From: Calcarisporiella thermophila CBS 279.70
Lineage: Eukaryota > Calcarisporiellomycota
NCBI RefSeq assembly: GCF_041956535.1
Contig: NW_027192210.1
Location: forward strand, 442,021 to 506,020
Direction: 5' to 3'
Length of the DNA: 64,000 nucleotides
Under the pieces are notes generated by a model, which worked only from the letters and a program-made list of their open reading frames with translations, made no database searches and was not told where the DNA came from. Within the stretch, counting starts at the first letter, position 1, and every line of letters starts with the position of its first letter. The translations under genes were made by a program, and so were the position numbers. Shown here one piece after another: positions 9,938-27,954 of the stretch.

Positions 9938-11537
9938 ATGATCAAGCCGGCAGAGTCTGGACGGCTCTTTGCCAGGGTAAGCCAGCTTTGTATTGTTGCG
10001 TCATGGGCTAGCAATGCCTGACCCCAGCTCTCTCTTACCACAGGACATCTACGACTACTTCGCGGCCTTTGTCTCCTCCGTGCCGCTGCAGACAAACCGC
10101 CGCGGGTTCAAGTCCTACCCCGACAGCTTTACCGTGGAGGTCGCGCTCGGCTGTCTGCACTCCCTCACCCTCACCTCCACCGTGCGCTCGCCGGACCCGG
10201 CCGACCCGACCTGCCTGATCACCGGCACCACCACCCGGACGGTTGAGATGTCCAAGCCCGAGGCAACCGCCCTCCTGCAGCATTTCCTCAACGCCTACCT
10301 TGTGCTGAACGTGAGCAGCAAGCACGGCACCGAGCTCAAGGCCAAGGGCGTCTACCGCGTCACGCCCAAGGGCTGGACCATTCTCGAGCGCTTCATCAAC
10401 AAGAGCAGCATGTCCGCGGGCCACCTGCATTCCGCCCTCAGCCAGCACTCGCGCATCAAACTCGTGCCGCTGGACAGAGACCCCGCCACCGACGCCATCG
10501 TCGTCGAGCCGCACCAGCTGCGCGCCGTGTTTCGCCGCTTTACGGGCCCGTTCCCCAACCGCCCCAGCAGCAAGGAAACCGACTCCGACTCCTCCGACCG
10601 CGGCTCGCTCGCATCGCACGACACCGCCCGGGAGCGGCTGGGGGTGGAGGTGAGGGACCGGCAGATCTTCTACCTCACCTTCAGGGACGCCTTCGACGGA
10701 CAGGCGGCGATAGACTGGCTGTGCATGCACACGAGCGCCCTTACCCGGCACGAGGCCGCCTTCGTGTTGCAGGAGTTCTTGCGGGCCGGCTTCGTGGAGG
10801 TGCTCCTGAACAAGACGGACAAGTCCGCGGCGTGTCCCCTGTATTCGCGCGACTTCGTGCTGCATCTCACGGAGGAGGGCGAGGAGGTGTCCGGCTGGGC
10901 GGATGGCGACAACACGGACTCCACCAGCGTGTCCACCGGCCCGTCGACCGCCCCGTTGTCCCTGCGGGCCCATGCCCCGCCAAAACAGGACGACTGCGTG
11001 GTGGACATCAGGGAGATGCTCTCGCGGGCCCCTCCTCACTACTCCAAGCAGAGCCTGGAGCGCGCCCCCAGCATCTCCTCGCTGGACTCCACCATTGCCA
11101 CCACAAAGGACTCGCACGCGGCCCGGCTCCATCATATCCTCCGCGACCCACAGCTGCTCTCGCTCTTCCGCGTGTTCCTCACCGCCAACTTCTGCGAGGA
11201 GAACCTGGCCTTCTGGCTCGACTGCGAGCAGTTTTGCCAGAAATTCCACAGCACCCCCCCGGGGACCGCTGCGAAGGAGCTTGTGGAGATGTCGTGCAAG
11301 CTGTACGAGGAGTACCTGAGCCCCGGCTCCCCGCACGAGATCAACATCGACCACGAGCTAAGGCACACCCGTGTCTCGCCGGAGGATCTCGAGGCCGTGT
11401 TCAAACACTTCAGCAAGGTGCAGAGCCACATCTTCAGGCTGATGTGCACCGACTCGGTGCCCAAGTTCTACGCGACGCTTTCCCCGCAGTACCGCGAGGC
11501 CCTGAACCAGCAGCTGAGGAGGAACGTCCTAGTCTGA
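9938..11537 (+). CDS. Sst2/FlbA-type regulator of G-protein signalling (DEP + RGS)
   Basis: Exon 1 is 9938-9976 and exon 2 is 10044-11537, giving 510 residues. It opens with RLFARDIYDYF and the fungal DR repeat typical of Sst2. A DEP domain follows (about 195-290, DAFDGQAAIDWL), then a linker rich in Ser/Thr. The RGS domain fills the C-terminal 140 residues or so (HHILRDPQLLSLFRVFLTAN, CEENLAFWLDCEQF, ending DSVPKFYATLSPQYREALN). RGS domains speed GTP hydrolysis on G-alpha subunits; the DEP region of Sst2 binds the receptor tail. The CDS is GC-rich and nearly intronless, unlike most genes in the window. A possible partner receptor lies at 2.3-4.0 kb. Confidence 0.88.
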
Positions 11538-12236
11538 GCGTAGTCTCCTTCATACCACCCTCCCTCCCCCCTATTTATTCATGTGTCTATAGACCCCCAT
11601 TTCCATAATCTCCCCCGCTTTCTATACCAATCTGTGTGCTTTACCTTGCTATTCCCCTTTGCCATTTTATAAGCAGCATATCCTTTATCCATCTTTTAGC
11701 ATCCCCCCAAATAGAGATATTCCCCTAATGATTTCTCCAACCTCTGGGCCCCGTCCCCGTGATGCTCACAAACGTAATGAAAACCGGCGCTAATGCATGA
11801 TACAAAGTTACTCAAGGGTTATGTTAATAGAAACATATCAATATCACCACAAGTCTGATCCCAATGATGAGCATAAGCCCCGCCGCTGCTGGCGGTGTCC
11901 AACTCTATTCCAAATAAACCTGGAGGGGGGGGGATCCAGTGCTCGGAATTGATGGCTAAATCCCTTTGCGGATATGACCCATAGGCGATTTATAATAAGA
12001 CAAATTAAGGTTCTATCTGCGACCTGACATCAGACATCCCACACGACTATAAAATAGGCCCGCCCCTTCTTTTTCCTGTCTTTTTATGCAACATCAGTTT
12101 CTCTAATCTAATGTTCTAGCCAGCTCTATTCCCTCCACCTGTTATCTACATTGGATACCTGAAGCATCGGCTTTTACTTGATTGTTTTTCTCCCAGATAC
12201 TTCCTCTGATCTCAGCCCATCTAACTTAATCACCCC
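11538..12236. other. Intergenic region between RGS and nitrilase genes
   Basis: 699 bases, with pyrimidine-rich 3' flank, a G homopolymer near 11925, and a TATAAAAT-like sequence near 12048 that could be a promoter element of the nitrilase gene. No gene recognised. Confidence 0.4.
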
Positions 12237-13348
12237 ATGTCACCAAGTAGACACAAGAATAAGAATACCACCGATGCGCCGGATGGCCATTTTCGACTCG
12301 CCCTCTGCCAGCTCTTTATCACTAGCGACAAACAGGCTAATCTATCGGGTGCTCGTAGACTTGTATCGATGGCTGCAAAAAAGGCAGATGTAGTAGTATT
12401 ACCCGTAAGTCTCTCATCCAAACTGATGTCGACATGCATTATTCATCCGCTTGTGGTTTAGGAGTGTTTTATATGCCCATACTCGCTCTCAAATATGATA
12501 CGATACGCGGAATCATTCCCTGATGGCGAGACTTATGAAACTCTGTCATCGATGGCTCAGGAATCGGGCATTATGCTTATTGGAGGTACTTTTTTTTACC
12601 CTCCCTCCCTCACGCGTCCATCTCCCATTTTAATTTTACGTGTCCCCGCACAGGTTCTATTCCGGAAAGAGGAGAGGATGGCAAACTCTACAATAGCTGT
12701 GTCGTGTTCGGGCCAGATGGTAAATGCATCGCCAAACATCGCAAAATCCATCTCTCAGACGAGGACATCATCAATGGAATTGCTGTCAGGGAAGAGGAGA
12801 TTGTTGCGCCCGGGAACTCGCTTACCTTGGTTGACATAGGTATGTGCCATCTATATTAATTGCGTGTTTGCAATCGTGGTAACCGATGGCTGAATCTTCC
12901 TGCCTCCCCAGGTTACGCACGGATTGGTATTGGCATCCGGGACGACCTTGGTCATCCCGAATTAATCAGGCTTGCCTCTCGTAATGGCTGCGTAGCCATG
13001 ATTGTGCCTACCGCATTTCCATCTGGAAATGCCCAAAAATATTGGGAACTTCTCCAGCGTACTCGTGCCATAGAGAATCACATCTACATTGCCACCTGCT
13101 CCCCGGCGGTAAATTTTGCTGAGCCAAAACAGCATCTTTCTGTCGGGCTTTCGGCCGTCATATCCCCAAGCGGGGAATCCGTGAGCACAGCACACCATGA
13201 GGAGATGGTGGTGTATGCGGAAATCGACCAGAAGCTGGTTCTAGATGCGTGCACCCGCGCTCAGGTGAGCGAACAGAAAGTGCAGGAGGCGTATCCAGAG
13301 GTGAATTACCGGGTGGCGGACGAGGCGATCGAGAAATCCTACGTTTAA
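12237..13348 (+). CDS. NIT2-like nitrilase-family protein lacking the catalytic cysteine
   Basis: Exons 12237-12404, 12462-12585, 12654-12839 and 12912-13348 encode 304 residues. The sequence follows the omega-amidase/NIT2 branch of the carbon-nitrogen hydrolase family: VVVLPECFICPYS with the catalytic Glu (E57), KHRKIHLSDED with the catalytic Lys (K128), and the later WELLQRTRAIENHIYIATCS block. The nucleophile region, normally GICYD(M/I)RF, reads IGIRDDLGHPEL, so the catalytic Cys is replaced by Arg (R169) and the next Tyr by Asp. The frame is intact and the rest well conserved. It is probably a catalytically dead homologue with a structural or ligand-binding role. Amidase activity would be unexpected. 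Confidence 0.85.
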
Positions 13349-13859
13349 CTTGGGGATGAAAGTAATTCTTGTGGAGGCAGCGCTTGTATATTGTTCGGAT
13401 CTGTCTATTTGTATTTGGGAAGGTTTAATCTTTATATCAAAATACCTTGATATTTTTCTATATATTACGTTGGTTACTCTGCATTTGCCTTTTTTTTTCC
13501 TCCACATCCTGATGCATTTGCTTTCTTTGTAGAGTGCAAGAACATTTTCCTACCAATTTTTTTTTTCTTCTCTTTTTTGCTTCTTCAATTATGTATACAC
13601 TTTATCTGTCTTTTTGTACTTACCGATTGTACATCCTTCATAGTATGATATTGAATAAAATTAGATAGCCATAATGGATCTAAGCATCTCAAGATCATTA
13701 TCTTTAATATTTGTAGGAAAGAAAATCAAGCATTATCGTAAAGTAAAATTTTCCAAAATATATATATTTATAATCTTCTATCTATAGAAAAGAGTGTTTT
13801 TGAAAGTTTCCTACAAACGGATATCTAAAATGGAAGACGTCCCCATTCCACCCTGTCTA
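13349..13859. other. Convergent AT-rich intergenic region
   Basis: 3' flanks of the nitrilase gene (+) and the transportin gene (-). T-rich runs near 13490-13580 and AT-rich stretches near 13740-13790; no gene seen. Confidence 0.5.
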
Positions 13860-16800
13860 TCACTCCACCTTCCGAGCGGCTCGGGTGACATTCCTGCGCC
13901 GATACATCGCTACAAAATCGTTCAGCACTCTCCTTAACCGCCTCCAATGCTGCTCGTCTCTGAAGGCCGCGTCCATATCGCCGACAAACTTGACCCGCTC
14001 CTCCGGAGTCATATGCCCCGCGGGGAAACCATCCACCACCATTTTCAGCCATTCTCTATTCTCCGCGGGGAAAGTGTTCTCCAGAGCTCGCAGTACGCCT
14101 CCAAAATCAGCAACCAGTTCCCGCGGCGCATGGTAGATCATACCATTGAAGAGGGCGGCAACGAAATGCACGCCTTGCGCACGAAAGAGTTCACGTAGTG
14201 CTAGCCGCGTACCCTCCTCAACTTCGGCTTCTGGGCGTGTGGCTATCCCAAGAAGTTCCTGGAAGAACACGAGCGTGGAGGCGAGCGCGTGCTCGTGTTC
14301 AAGCGAGAGCACTGCGAAGCCCACCTGTATCACGCTCGGAAGAATGGGGGAGTGCACGAGGAGATTCGGAGCCACGTCCACAAAAGAGGTCACAAGGCGG
14401 AAAAACTCCTCCACCGTGTCCGGAATATCAACGAATTTTTTCGACTGGAAGATACGGAAAGCACTCGAACTCATGCTTTCAAGCATCGGATAGTAAGCAG
14501 CAACCTCGCTCGCCTGCGCTATTCTGCCAGCCTTTGCCGCAAATTCCCTCACCACCTTGGTCGCGACCCACAGATAGCAGCTCAGTTCCGTCGCGTCAAA
14601 CACTCGCACTAGTCTTTCCACCAACTTCGGGACCATGGGTAAGAAGTGTGGGCCGTAGCACACGACCCAGGTCTTGAATAGCTTGGCAACGCGTTCAGAA
14701 ATGGTCTCATTGTCCCCGAAATTCGTAAGGACGAGATCAAATACCGGCCAAAGATCGTTAACCAGCGTGATGGTCGGGTGTGTGCTAGTGGTGGGGATGT
14801 CTCGTGGAGTGCAAACTTGCGTGAAAATGACAATTTGCTCGATCAAGTCTGTCAAACAAACAACGAAAAACAGCGGTTATCGCAAATGCTAAAGAAGAAG
14901 CTGCAAGAGTCGCGAATTACCAATTGCCTCTGCGATTTCCGCTTCATTGCAGGCTGCCTTCCCCTTGATCATAATCTCGTGCAATCGCTGCGCAATGGGT
15001 GCACAAAACATTTGGAGGCAACTCAGCAGACGTTCTGCAGGAACTGCAGCCACGACATAAGCAACCGCTTCGGTCACCTCGAAAAGTTCATAGTCCTTTA
15101 ATTGCTTTACGACATTGACATAAAATGGGTGCAATTGAGTCAGATAATCAATGAGAAGCTATCCAAGCGATAGGTAAGTAACTCATCCAATACCAAGTGA
15201 AAATAAAAATCATTACTTCGCTACAGTCCTTGCACAAGTACTTGAGGGCCATGGCAGCAGCCGGTCCAACGTCATCTTTGTCGAAGCCGGATGATATAAA
15301 ATTCAACTGATAAGGGATAAACTCCGGGTGCTTTCTGGTCCAGTAGGAGTATCTTGAAATGACAAGAGTGGCTGCATAGCGGATCTTGGGGTGGTCGGGT
15401 AGTTGTGAGAGCATCTGCATAATTTGGGGCAACACGTTCGCCTCATCATCAGGTACTTCCGCACCCATTGCTCTCAGTCCAAATAAAGGCGCCTCCAAGT
15501 CCTGCCACGACTCCCCCGCAACCACCCGCTTCGCCAATACCTCGTATACTTTGGCAAGACATGTCGTAGCGCCAAGCACGACACAGCAATCTTTAAGCAC
15601 ATCCCCCATCACATGCCTGAAGTCGCGGAAATCGTCACGTTCCTGCGCACTCCATGTGGTGAGATCATCAGGATAACGAAGGTGGCGGATCATCACATCC
15701 ACCAGCTTATCATATGCTGGTGCGTAGCGCTCTTTTGCGGTGGCATTTTGTGGTAGTACTAATAGCTTTGCAAGTTCATACCAAAAATTGAAAGTCATTG
15801 GCACAATCTGTAGGTCATGTACGGCCGCACAATCCAAGAGCCCCTCTACCACCCCATCGAAAGCATTAGGGTGTTGCATTACTAGTGGAAGATACGCCTC
15901 GCCTGCCTCTGAAAATATTCGGCAGAGACCGCGTAGTTGATCATCGTCAGCATCATCTTCTGCAGCCGTTACAGTGCTCTGCTTTAGCTTCTCCCGAAGC
16001 GGAGCAAGTCGTGGATAAACCATATTGATGACACCCATATACTCATTAATCTCTCTTGTCTCTTGTATAACCTGACAAACAACATCCACTGCGACGTTAA
16101 AGAGATCGTCGGACTCGAGCGCATCGAAAGCAAAGGTGAGAAGCGGAGTTGAGCTAAGTGCGTTGATATCAATATCTCCCGATTTCATCCAACTTAAAAG
16201 GCACTGGAACATTTTAGATTGCATGTCAGCATCAGACCCTATACAAACAAATTGAATAGGTGGTGGTAAGAGATAATTGTACAAAAGGATCCTTCGAGCA
16301 AAATAAAAGTATTTTACCGGCGTTTTGCATGATATGAACAAGCAATCGCAACACTTCCGACCCATTTTTAGTGAGCAATTCGAATGACCTCGACTTGTAT
16401 AGTTCGTCCTAAAAAAGCATCCTACATTTATCCATTTAACCTTTTTTTAAAACGAGAAAAAGTACTTACAGAAATCGGAATTCTTCGGTTGTCTGAAATC
16501 TCCTCTGGAAGTACTGTGAGGAACTCGAGTAGACAGGGTAACGTGTCGTTGCTTGATCCATAAAGCTCCACCATATGCCGTACCACATCGTTCCATTCAG
16601 GTAATTGTAGTGCCAATCCCGCGAGGGAGAGACATAGTTGTGTCGCGATGATTCGGGGACCAGCACGATATTGATGAAGGAGATGAAGTAAAGAATCCCG
16701 TAGGGAAAGTCTCTCTTGTGTCTTGAGTTGGGTGAGATCATATGTAATCTATTCATGACAGAATATATCCAAGTTAGTATTGAAAGGGGCTCGCATTATT

Positions 16801-17116
16801 ATTCATAACCATTGGCACAGTAATGCGCCCGATTCGCACCTTTGTTCGGAAAGTTTGGGCTGCAAATAAGCGTATTTCTGTTGATGAAGCATTGGATTGT
16901 AATATGGTGTCCGAAATGGACCATGCTTCGGGCTATATTAATATGAAAGATCTTAATTATTAGCTCTATTTCAACAAATATTCGTTACTGAGAAATTACA
17001 GTCTTTTGAAACTCTTCTAGCCACGTATTCGCTCGTTCTTTGGTCGCCCGATCCCCAGTGTATAGCGCACTAAGAGCCTCGGTTAGCTGTTGCGATTTTG
17101 TCTGCAAATCTGCCAT
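13860..17116 (-). CDS. MTR10: Transportin-3 / Mtr10-like nuclear import receptor
   Basis: Seven exons (17116-17000, 16932-16840, 16748-16470, 16408-16318, 16238-15217, 15158-14921, 14848-13860) encode 942 residues, the usual size for transportin-3 (923) and Mtr10 (972). The N-terminus is an importin-beta N-terminal domain (residues about 25-95: ERANTWLEEFQKTPEAWSIS, LFAAQTFRTKI), which binds Ran-GTP. The remainder is helical HEAT-like repeats with no other motif. The family carries SR-rich and mRNA-binding proteins into the nucleus. Exon joins are all in phase and no stop interrupts the model. Confidence 0.9.
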
Positions 17117-17424
17117 ATTAATTAAGAATTATAACGCGATAAATACACTCTTTTTGATAAATCGTCGCGAAGCAAGAAAAATACAGGAAAAAAAATTGAG
17201 CTGCGCCTCTACCGAATTTCATTTGAACTGGTTGGAAATGTGATCATCATAGGAAAATGTGCAACTGTCAAATGTTATAAGTGAGCACATCCTATGATGC
17301 ATTTTATGACCTAAACTTTTGGATTTATTTATTCATTTGGAGTATGTTTTATGTCTGACATTTTCAATCTCTTTCCCGTAATTCTAGATACACCAACATA
17401 TACCATTGTATAAAATACTGGAAC
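17117..17424. promoter_or_regulatory. Divergent intergenic region, transportin-3 / GDSL esterase
   Basis: 308 AT-rich bases between two divergent start codons; presumably two promoters. No specific site recognised. Confidence 0.4.
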
Positions 17425-18551
17425 ATGTATTGTAAATTTTTGTTCCCTATAATTATTGTTTTTGCAAAATTACTGCAAGCTGCACCAACAAACACTTCAG
17501 ACTCCAAGCAAGCACTAGTGGTTTTTGGAGATTCTTACAGTGATAATGGACATCCCCGCAACTCAAAATACCAGGTAAGTGGTTCATATGCTATAATAAA
17601 GACACATCGTCAACGACATTATCCAACAGGGAGGACGGTCGACAAATGGGAACACTTGGAACGAATACCTCTCAAACAAACTCCATGCCACTCTCTATAA
17701 TTATGCATGGGGAGGGGCAACCGCTGACAATGTAAGCCTCTACTCTTTCCTCAAACACCCGTCATTGTTAGCTTAAATATTATGAGAAGGCCATAGTTCC
17801 TCGCTCAACTGTCAGCGTCAAAGAGGCAGTTGACCTCTTCTACCGTGGAGCATACGATGGCGTTTCTAGCACTTCACTTAATTGGGACCCGGCTAACACG
17901 CTTTTTGCGGTGTGGATAGGCGTGAACGACAATACAGACATCTTCTTTCATGCCTATGATTCGATAAAATACAGGCAAAGTGTTGATGCTGTCAGAGACT
18001 CTCTGGTAATTAAATACAGATACATCTAAAGATAGCTGATCGATGGATTATAATCTGTATTTTCCGCGCTATTAGATAAGTCTTTATGAACATGGTGCAC
18101 GTCAATTTCTTCTTCTTAATGTACCGCCCCTTGAACACATGCCCTATGCAGTGGCAAGTTCCGCCAACAATAGCGTAATTCTCGACGTATTTGCAGAATG
18201 TGTTATAGTATATAACATGATGCTCGCAGAGATGTCACGAGATTTTACAAGGGACAACCCTGATATTAAGCTAACTTATTACGATGCTCACAAACAGTTT
18301 TTGAGTTTCTTTGAAAATAATACGTTCAAAAACTTGGCAGACCCATGCACAACTGGAAGAGGAACATGCGCGGACCCTGACACGTATCTCTATTGGGACA
18401 CATGGCACATTACAAGTAAGAATTCCCACTAGTCTTATTTGGATTTGATCTATTACTCACTACAGCTGTTCATTATAAAGCTCGTGCGCACAGTCTAATT
18501 TCCGATGGGATATATGCAGAGCTTCAGAAACAACTCCAATTGTTGAGATAA
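17425..18551 (+). CDS. Secreted GDSL-type esterase (CE16 acetylesterase-like)
   Basis: Exons 17425-17574, 17630-17731, 17790-18005, 18076-18415 and 18466-18551 encode 297 residues. A signal peptide (residues 1-20, ending LLQAA) is followed by block I VVFGDSYSDNG with the nucleophile Ser37. Then come GRSTNGNTWNEYL, the block II Gly of YAWGGATADN, block III IGVNDNTD (about 129-136), and block V YWDTWHIT with Asp and His near 265 and 268. These are the SGNH hydrolase signatures, and the overall order matches fungal CE16 enzymes that remove acetyl groups from hemicellulose oligomers. The substrate is inferred from the family only. Confidence 0.85.
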
Positions 18552-18979
18552 CACTTGAATTTGTACATTAATGATTCAACTATATAAAAGAGTATATATC
18601 AGTCAGTGAACAGGCATATCTTTCAATATATGAAGATCTCATTCGCTCCAATTCAAAATTTCAAATTTGTATATTAAATCAACCTAGGATAGGTTAAGAT
18701 TAAATAGTGGGGTTTACCTGCAAAATCGTCCGAGCTGATGTCTTATATCAATATTTAATCCTGCGTATACCAAATCAAATTCGATGTTCTGTCTGTGCAG
18801 GTTGCTCTTGGAAATCGTGATAGTAGGATTTGCACTCCCAACTTTTTAGTATTATAGCCTACTATAATGGAATGCATTGTAAAGAAGCAGATTGTCCTGG
18901 CATAGTAAAGCGTCAATAGCCCCAGTTAATCGTGTGGATAATTAGAGAGTTTTGAACTCTGAGCGAGCATCTTCCCACG
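18552..18979. other. AT-rich intergenic region
   Basis: No gene, RNA or repeat recognised downstream of the esterase. Confidence 0.5.
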
Positions 18980-19237
18980 TCAATTACAAGTTTGCATGCT
19001 TAGCAGTAGGGATAGAGTCGTAGCCAGGAGGGTTCTCGTGGGTATTGAGGATTCCACTTTTTGCTTGTTTGCGACTAGTTTCCTTCTCCTACGAAGTAGT
19101 GCATTTTCTCTAAGTGCTCTGCTGAGACTTTTAGGCTGACCTGAACATTCAAAGGTATTGGCATGAATAGAAAACAATAAGACGAAGATAAATAAAAGTA
19201 GAAAAAGGCCAAAAAGGGTTGCAGTAGATGAGAGCAT
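18980..19237 (-). CDS. Hypothetical small secreted or membrane-anchored protein
   Basis: A single-exon frame of 85 residues. The first 26 residues are strongly hydrophobic with a signal-peptide shape (FGLFLLLFIFVLLFSIHA). A cluster of basic residues follows (LLRRRRKLV), which could be a processing site, and the C-terminus is again hydrophobic, ending in Cys-Asn. A TATAAAG sequence lies about 65 bases upstream of the ATG on the same strand. I recognise no family. It may be a chance frame in AT-rich DNA. Confidence 0.3.
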   Translation of the reverse strand: MLSSTATLFGLFLLLFIFVLLFSIHANTFECSGQPKSLSRALRENALLRRRRKLVANKQKVESSIPTRTLLATTLSLLLSMQTCN

Positions 19238-19709
19238 GGTTTATAAGGTTGCAATGAAATTCTGGGCAACGTAGAACAGTATGGCATCGGCTAACTTCTT
19301 TATAAAAAAGGGCGGTGTATTAAGTTGAATTAAGCCTTTAAGGGAACAAGGCTGCTCAATACAAGAAAACTCTCAGATTCAAATTCATTAAATAATACAT
19401 AGCAAATTCATCTAGGTTTCTGGGCAGTTAACGGGGTGGGTTCACAACTTAAATTATACAATTCAAGTCCGCGAAACACCACGACAAAACAAAGCTTTCC
19501 CCTATTTTATTGCCTTGCTTTTCCGGCTCGTCTCTGTTCTTCTATCCTTTATATGTTTCGGGACCTGGACGCATTTTCTCCAATCCTTTAGTACTAGAAC
19601 ACCCATCATTTTGACACTATCCCTCTTCTCTCATTTTCACCCCATCCCATCCATCTTAGCGTCCCAATCGAATCCCTCCAAACGACCGTTTTCTATCTAA
19701 CAACAAACC
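19238..19709. promoter_or_regulatory. Divergent intergenic region upstream of GT49-like gene
   Basis: 472 bases; the half adjoining the GT49-like start is rich in pyrimidines on the plus strand (19500-19690), typical of fungal core promoters. Confidence 0.4.
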
Positions 19710-21349
19710 ATGAAGGATGAATCAAATTCAACGCAGGATGACAAAACAAATCCCTTTTCCTCCACAGCATCATCTAATACAATACCACCCTCTACCAAGC
19801 CTTTCCGAGCACGTGCAAATAGCCGCCGGCTGTCTGTCCAAATCCCAATGCCACAACAGCTGATGCCTCCACCAGCATTCAATGAAAAGGAGGCTGTTTC
19901 TCCCACTATTATGAAGCTTCGTAGACCAATGGGTTCAACTGTTTCGACTATGGTCCAGAGTTGGGTAAATTGGCCGGTATCTCCTGGAACTTGGCAGGAG
20001 CGTAGTCCACTGCCATCGCCAAATTTGGCTGCAAGTGAAGATTACGCAATGTGGCAGACCGGAAGAGTGGTTAGATCGCAATGGTTTAGAACTGCTTTCT
20101 TCTTATATGCAGCTGTGTCATTGCTGGTGACAACAATTCAGATCATGTCTTGGGTTTGGACGAGTAGTAGCAATGAGAATAATAGATTAGTCGAGAATTA
20201 TGCGTCTCCTAGAGTGACACTCGAACGGACATACGACGCCAACGAGACATACTCGTTGCTGACGGATTTCAGCAACAGCTACCGCCTGTCAAAAATGTTT
20301 TCAAAGGCCCTACCTGAAACTCTCAAGGATGTAGAGCCATTTTATTTGCGAGCTGACACCTCTCCGCCACCTGAAGATATTACTGTCACGCTTGTTGTGC
20401 AAGAGCAAAACCTGCCGCTGCTGATCAGTTTTGCAAAAGAGTGGCAAGGGCCCATTTCTGTGCTTTTTACGGTTGAAACCGAAGAAGGTCGCCGAAATCT
20501 AGACGAAAATATTCAGCAGCTTCGCAGAAACGTCGACGTTCATCTCATGTGGGATCATAATCCACCATCGCTAATAGGACTCCGGCCTCCTCTAAATCTT
20601 CGCCGCAATATTGCCCGGCTTTTTGCGCGGACAGAATTTGTTGCACAGTTTGCAGACGGCGTTTGGCCAGTGACAGATTTTCGTGAAAGTCTCAATGATG
20701 CTCGAGTACGTAAGAGACTGCGCGGAGGAGACCTGTTTGTTCTCCCGACTTTTGAGTATACCTCCAATGCCACTGTGCGAAACGTCCCGCAGTCTAAAGG
20801 TGCTGCCTTGCGGCTGGTCCAGCAAGGTCACCTGGCACTGCACGAGCGATGGGAACACGGTACCTCACTAGAAAAGTGGAGTCAAGCCCAGGGAGTCTAT
20901 CGGATAGAAAATTTTGATTTGCATTATAACCCAAGCGTTGTGATGTCAAAGGAGCTGTCTCACTGGTAGATATAATTTAAAATCTCATGTCGAGTATAAT
21001 TGTATTAAAGCTTTATTACTATAGGTGCCCTGAACGCATTAACGATCACGGCGCTGCTTGCCTTTATGGCGCATACCTAAGTGGATCCGATTTTTGGGTT
21101 CTCCCTAATGATTTCATGGTTCACATTAACAAGCCCGTCGGTTTTCATCCTACATTTGCAGACTCAGAGGTTGAGGCCGGATATGATGAGAAAATGTATC
21201 AGAGATACTTGCCTGAATTATGCATGCACCACGCACGTAGGCTCCATGCTATTAAATTATGGCATACATCACGGTCGCGACACTGTAAGACACAATGTGG
21301 AGCAGTATTGCGCTCATGGGGCAAAGGACTTTTTGACAAGCATTCCTAG
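19710..21349 (+). CDS. GT49/LARGE-like type II membrane glycosyltransferase, probably inactive
   Basis: Exons 19710-20965 and 21025-21349 encode about 526 residues. A cytosolic Ser/Pro-rich tail of about 125 residues is followed by one TM segment (about 126-148), the topology of Golgi glycosyltransferases. The lumenal part matches the LARGE C-terminal/GT49 domain: NLRRNIARLF, DLFVLPTFEYTSN, HERWEHGTSLEKW and SGSDFWVLPNDFMVHINKP. The metal-binding Asp-X-Asp of the family, expected after ARTEFV, reads Ala315-Asp316-Gly317. Catalysis may therefore be lost or use other residues. The end is uncertain: after the HARR block a second frame (to 21392) is also open, so a further intron or frameshift may change the last 45 residues. 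Confidence 0.75.
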
Positions 21350-21727
21350 CTTTTCTATATTCTTATTTGGATGTTATGATTATATCAGGTGATGCTTTTT
21401 TCGATAAATTAACTTCTGCTTTGGAATATTATCCCCTTTTACCCTGCCACTCGAAACTTTCCCTTCATTTATACTATCGATTTATATATTATATTATATC
21501 ATAATAATAATAATAGAAATTTTTTCTGGGACTAATGAGCTTAGTTTGGAAACATGGTTTTTGAAGTGTAATGTCTTGGTGCACGTTTACACAGAATTTT
21601 AAATGTCAATAGTGATTATATTTTTCGGATATAATATAAAGAAAAGGGAGAGCAATAAACTGTTCTTCTATAGAAATGGGAAATAAAATTAGATTTCGTT
21701 ATATATTCTTTATAATACAAAGAAAAT
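21350..21727. other. Convergent AT-rich intergenic region
   Basis: 3' flanks of the GT49-like gene and the CHD remodeller, with an AT-rich run near 21480-21520. No gene seen. Confidence 0.5.

Positions 21728-27954
<6,227 letters not shown>

Noticed and set aside
10035-11354. Long minus-strand frame of 439 codons across the RGS gene
   Set aside because: Antisense shadow caused by high GC in the coding strand; it has no domain, while the plus-strand frame has DEP and RGS domains.
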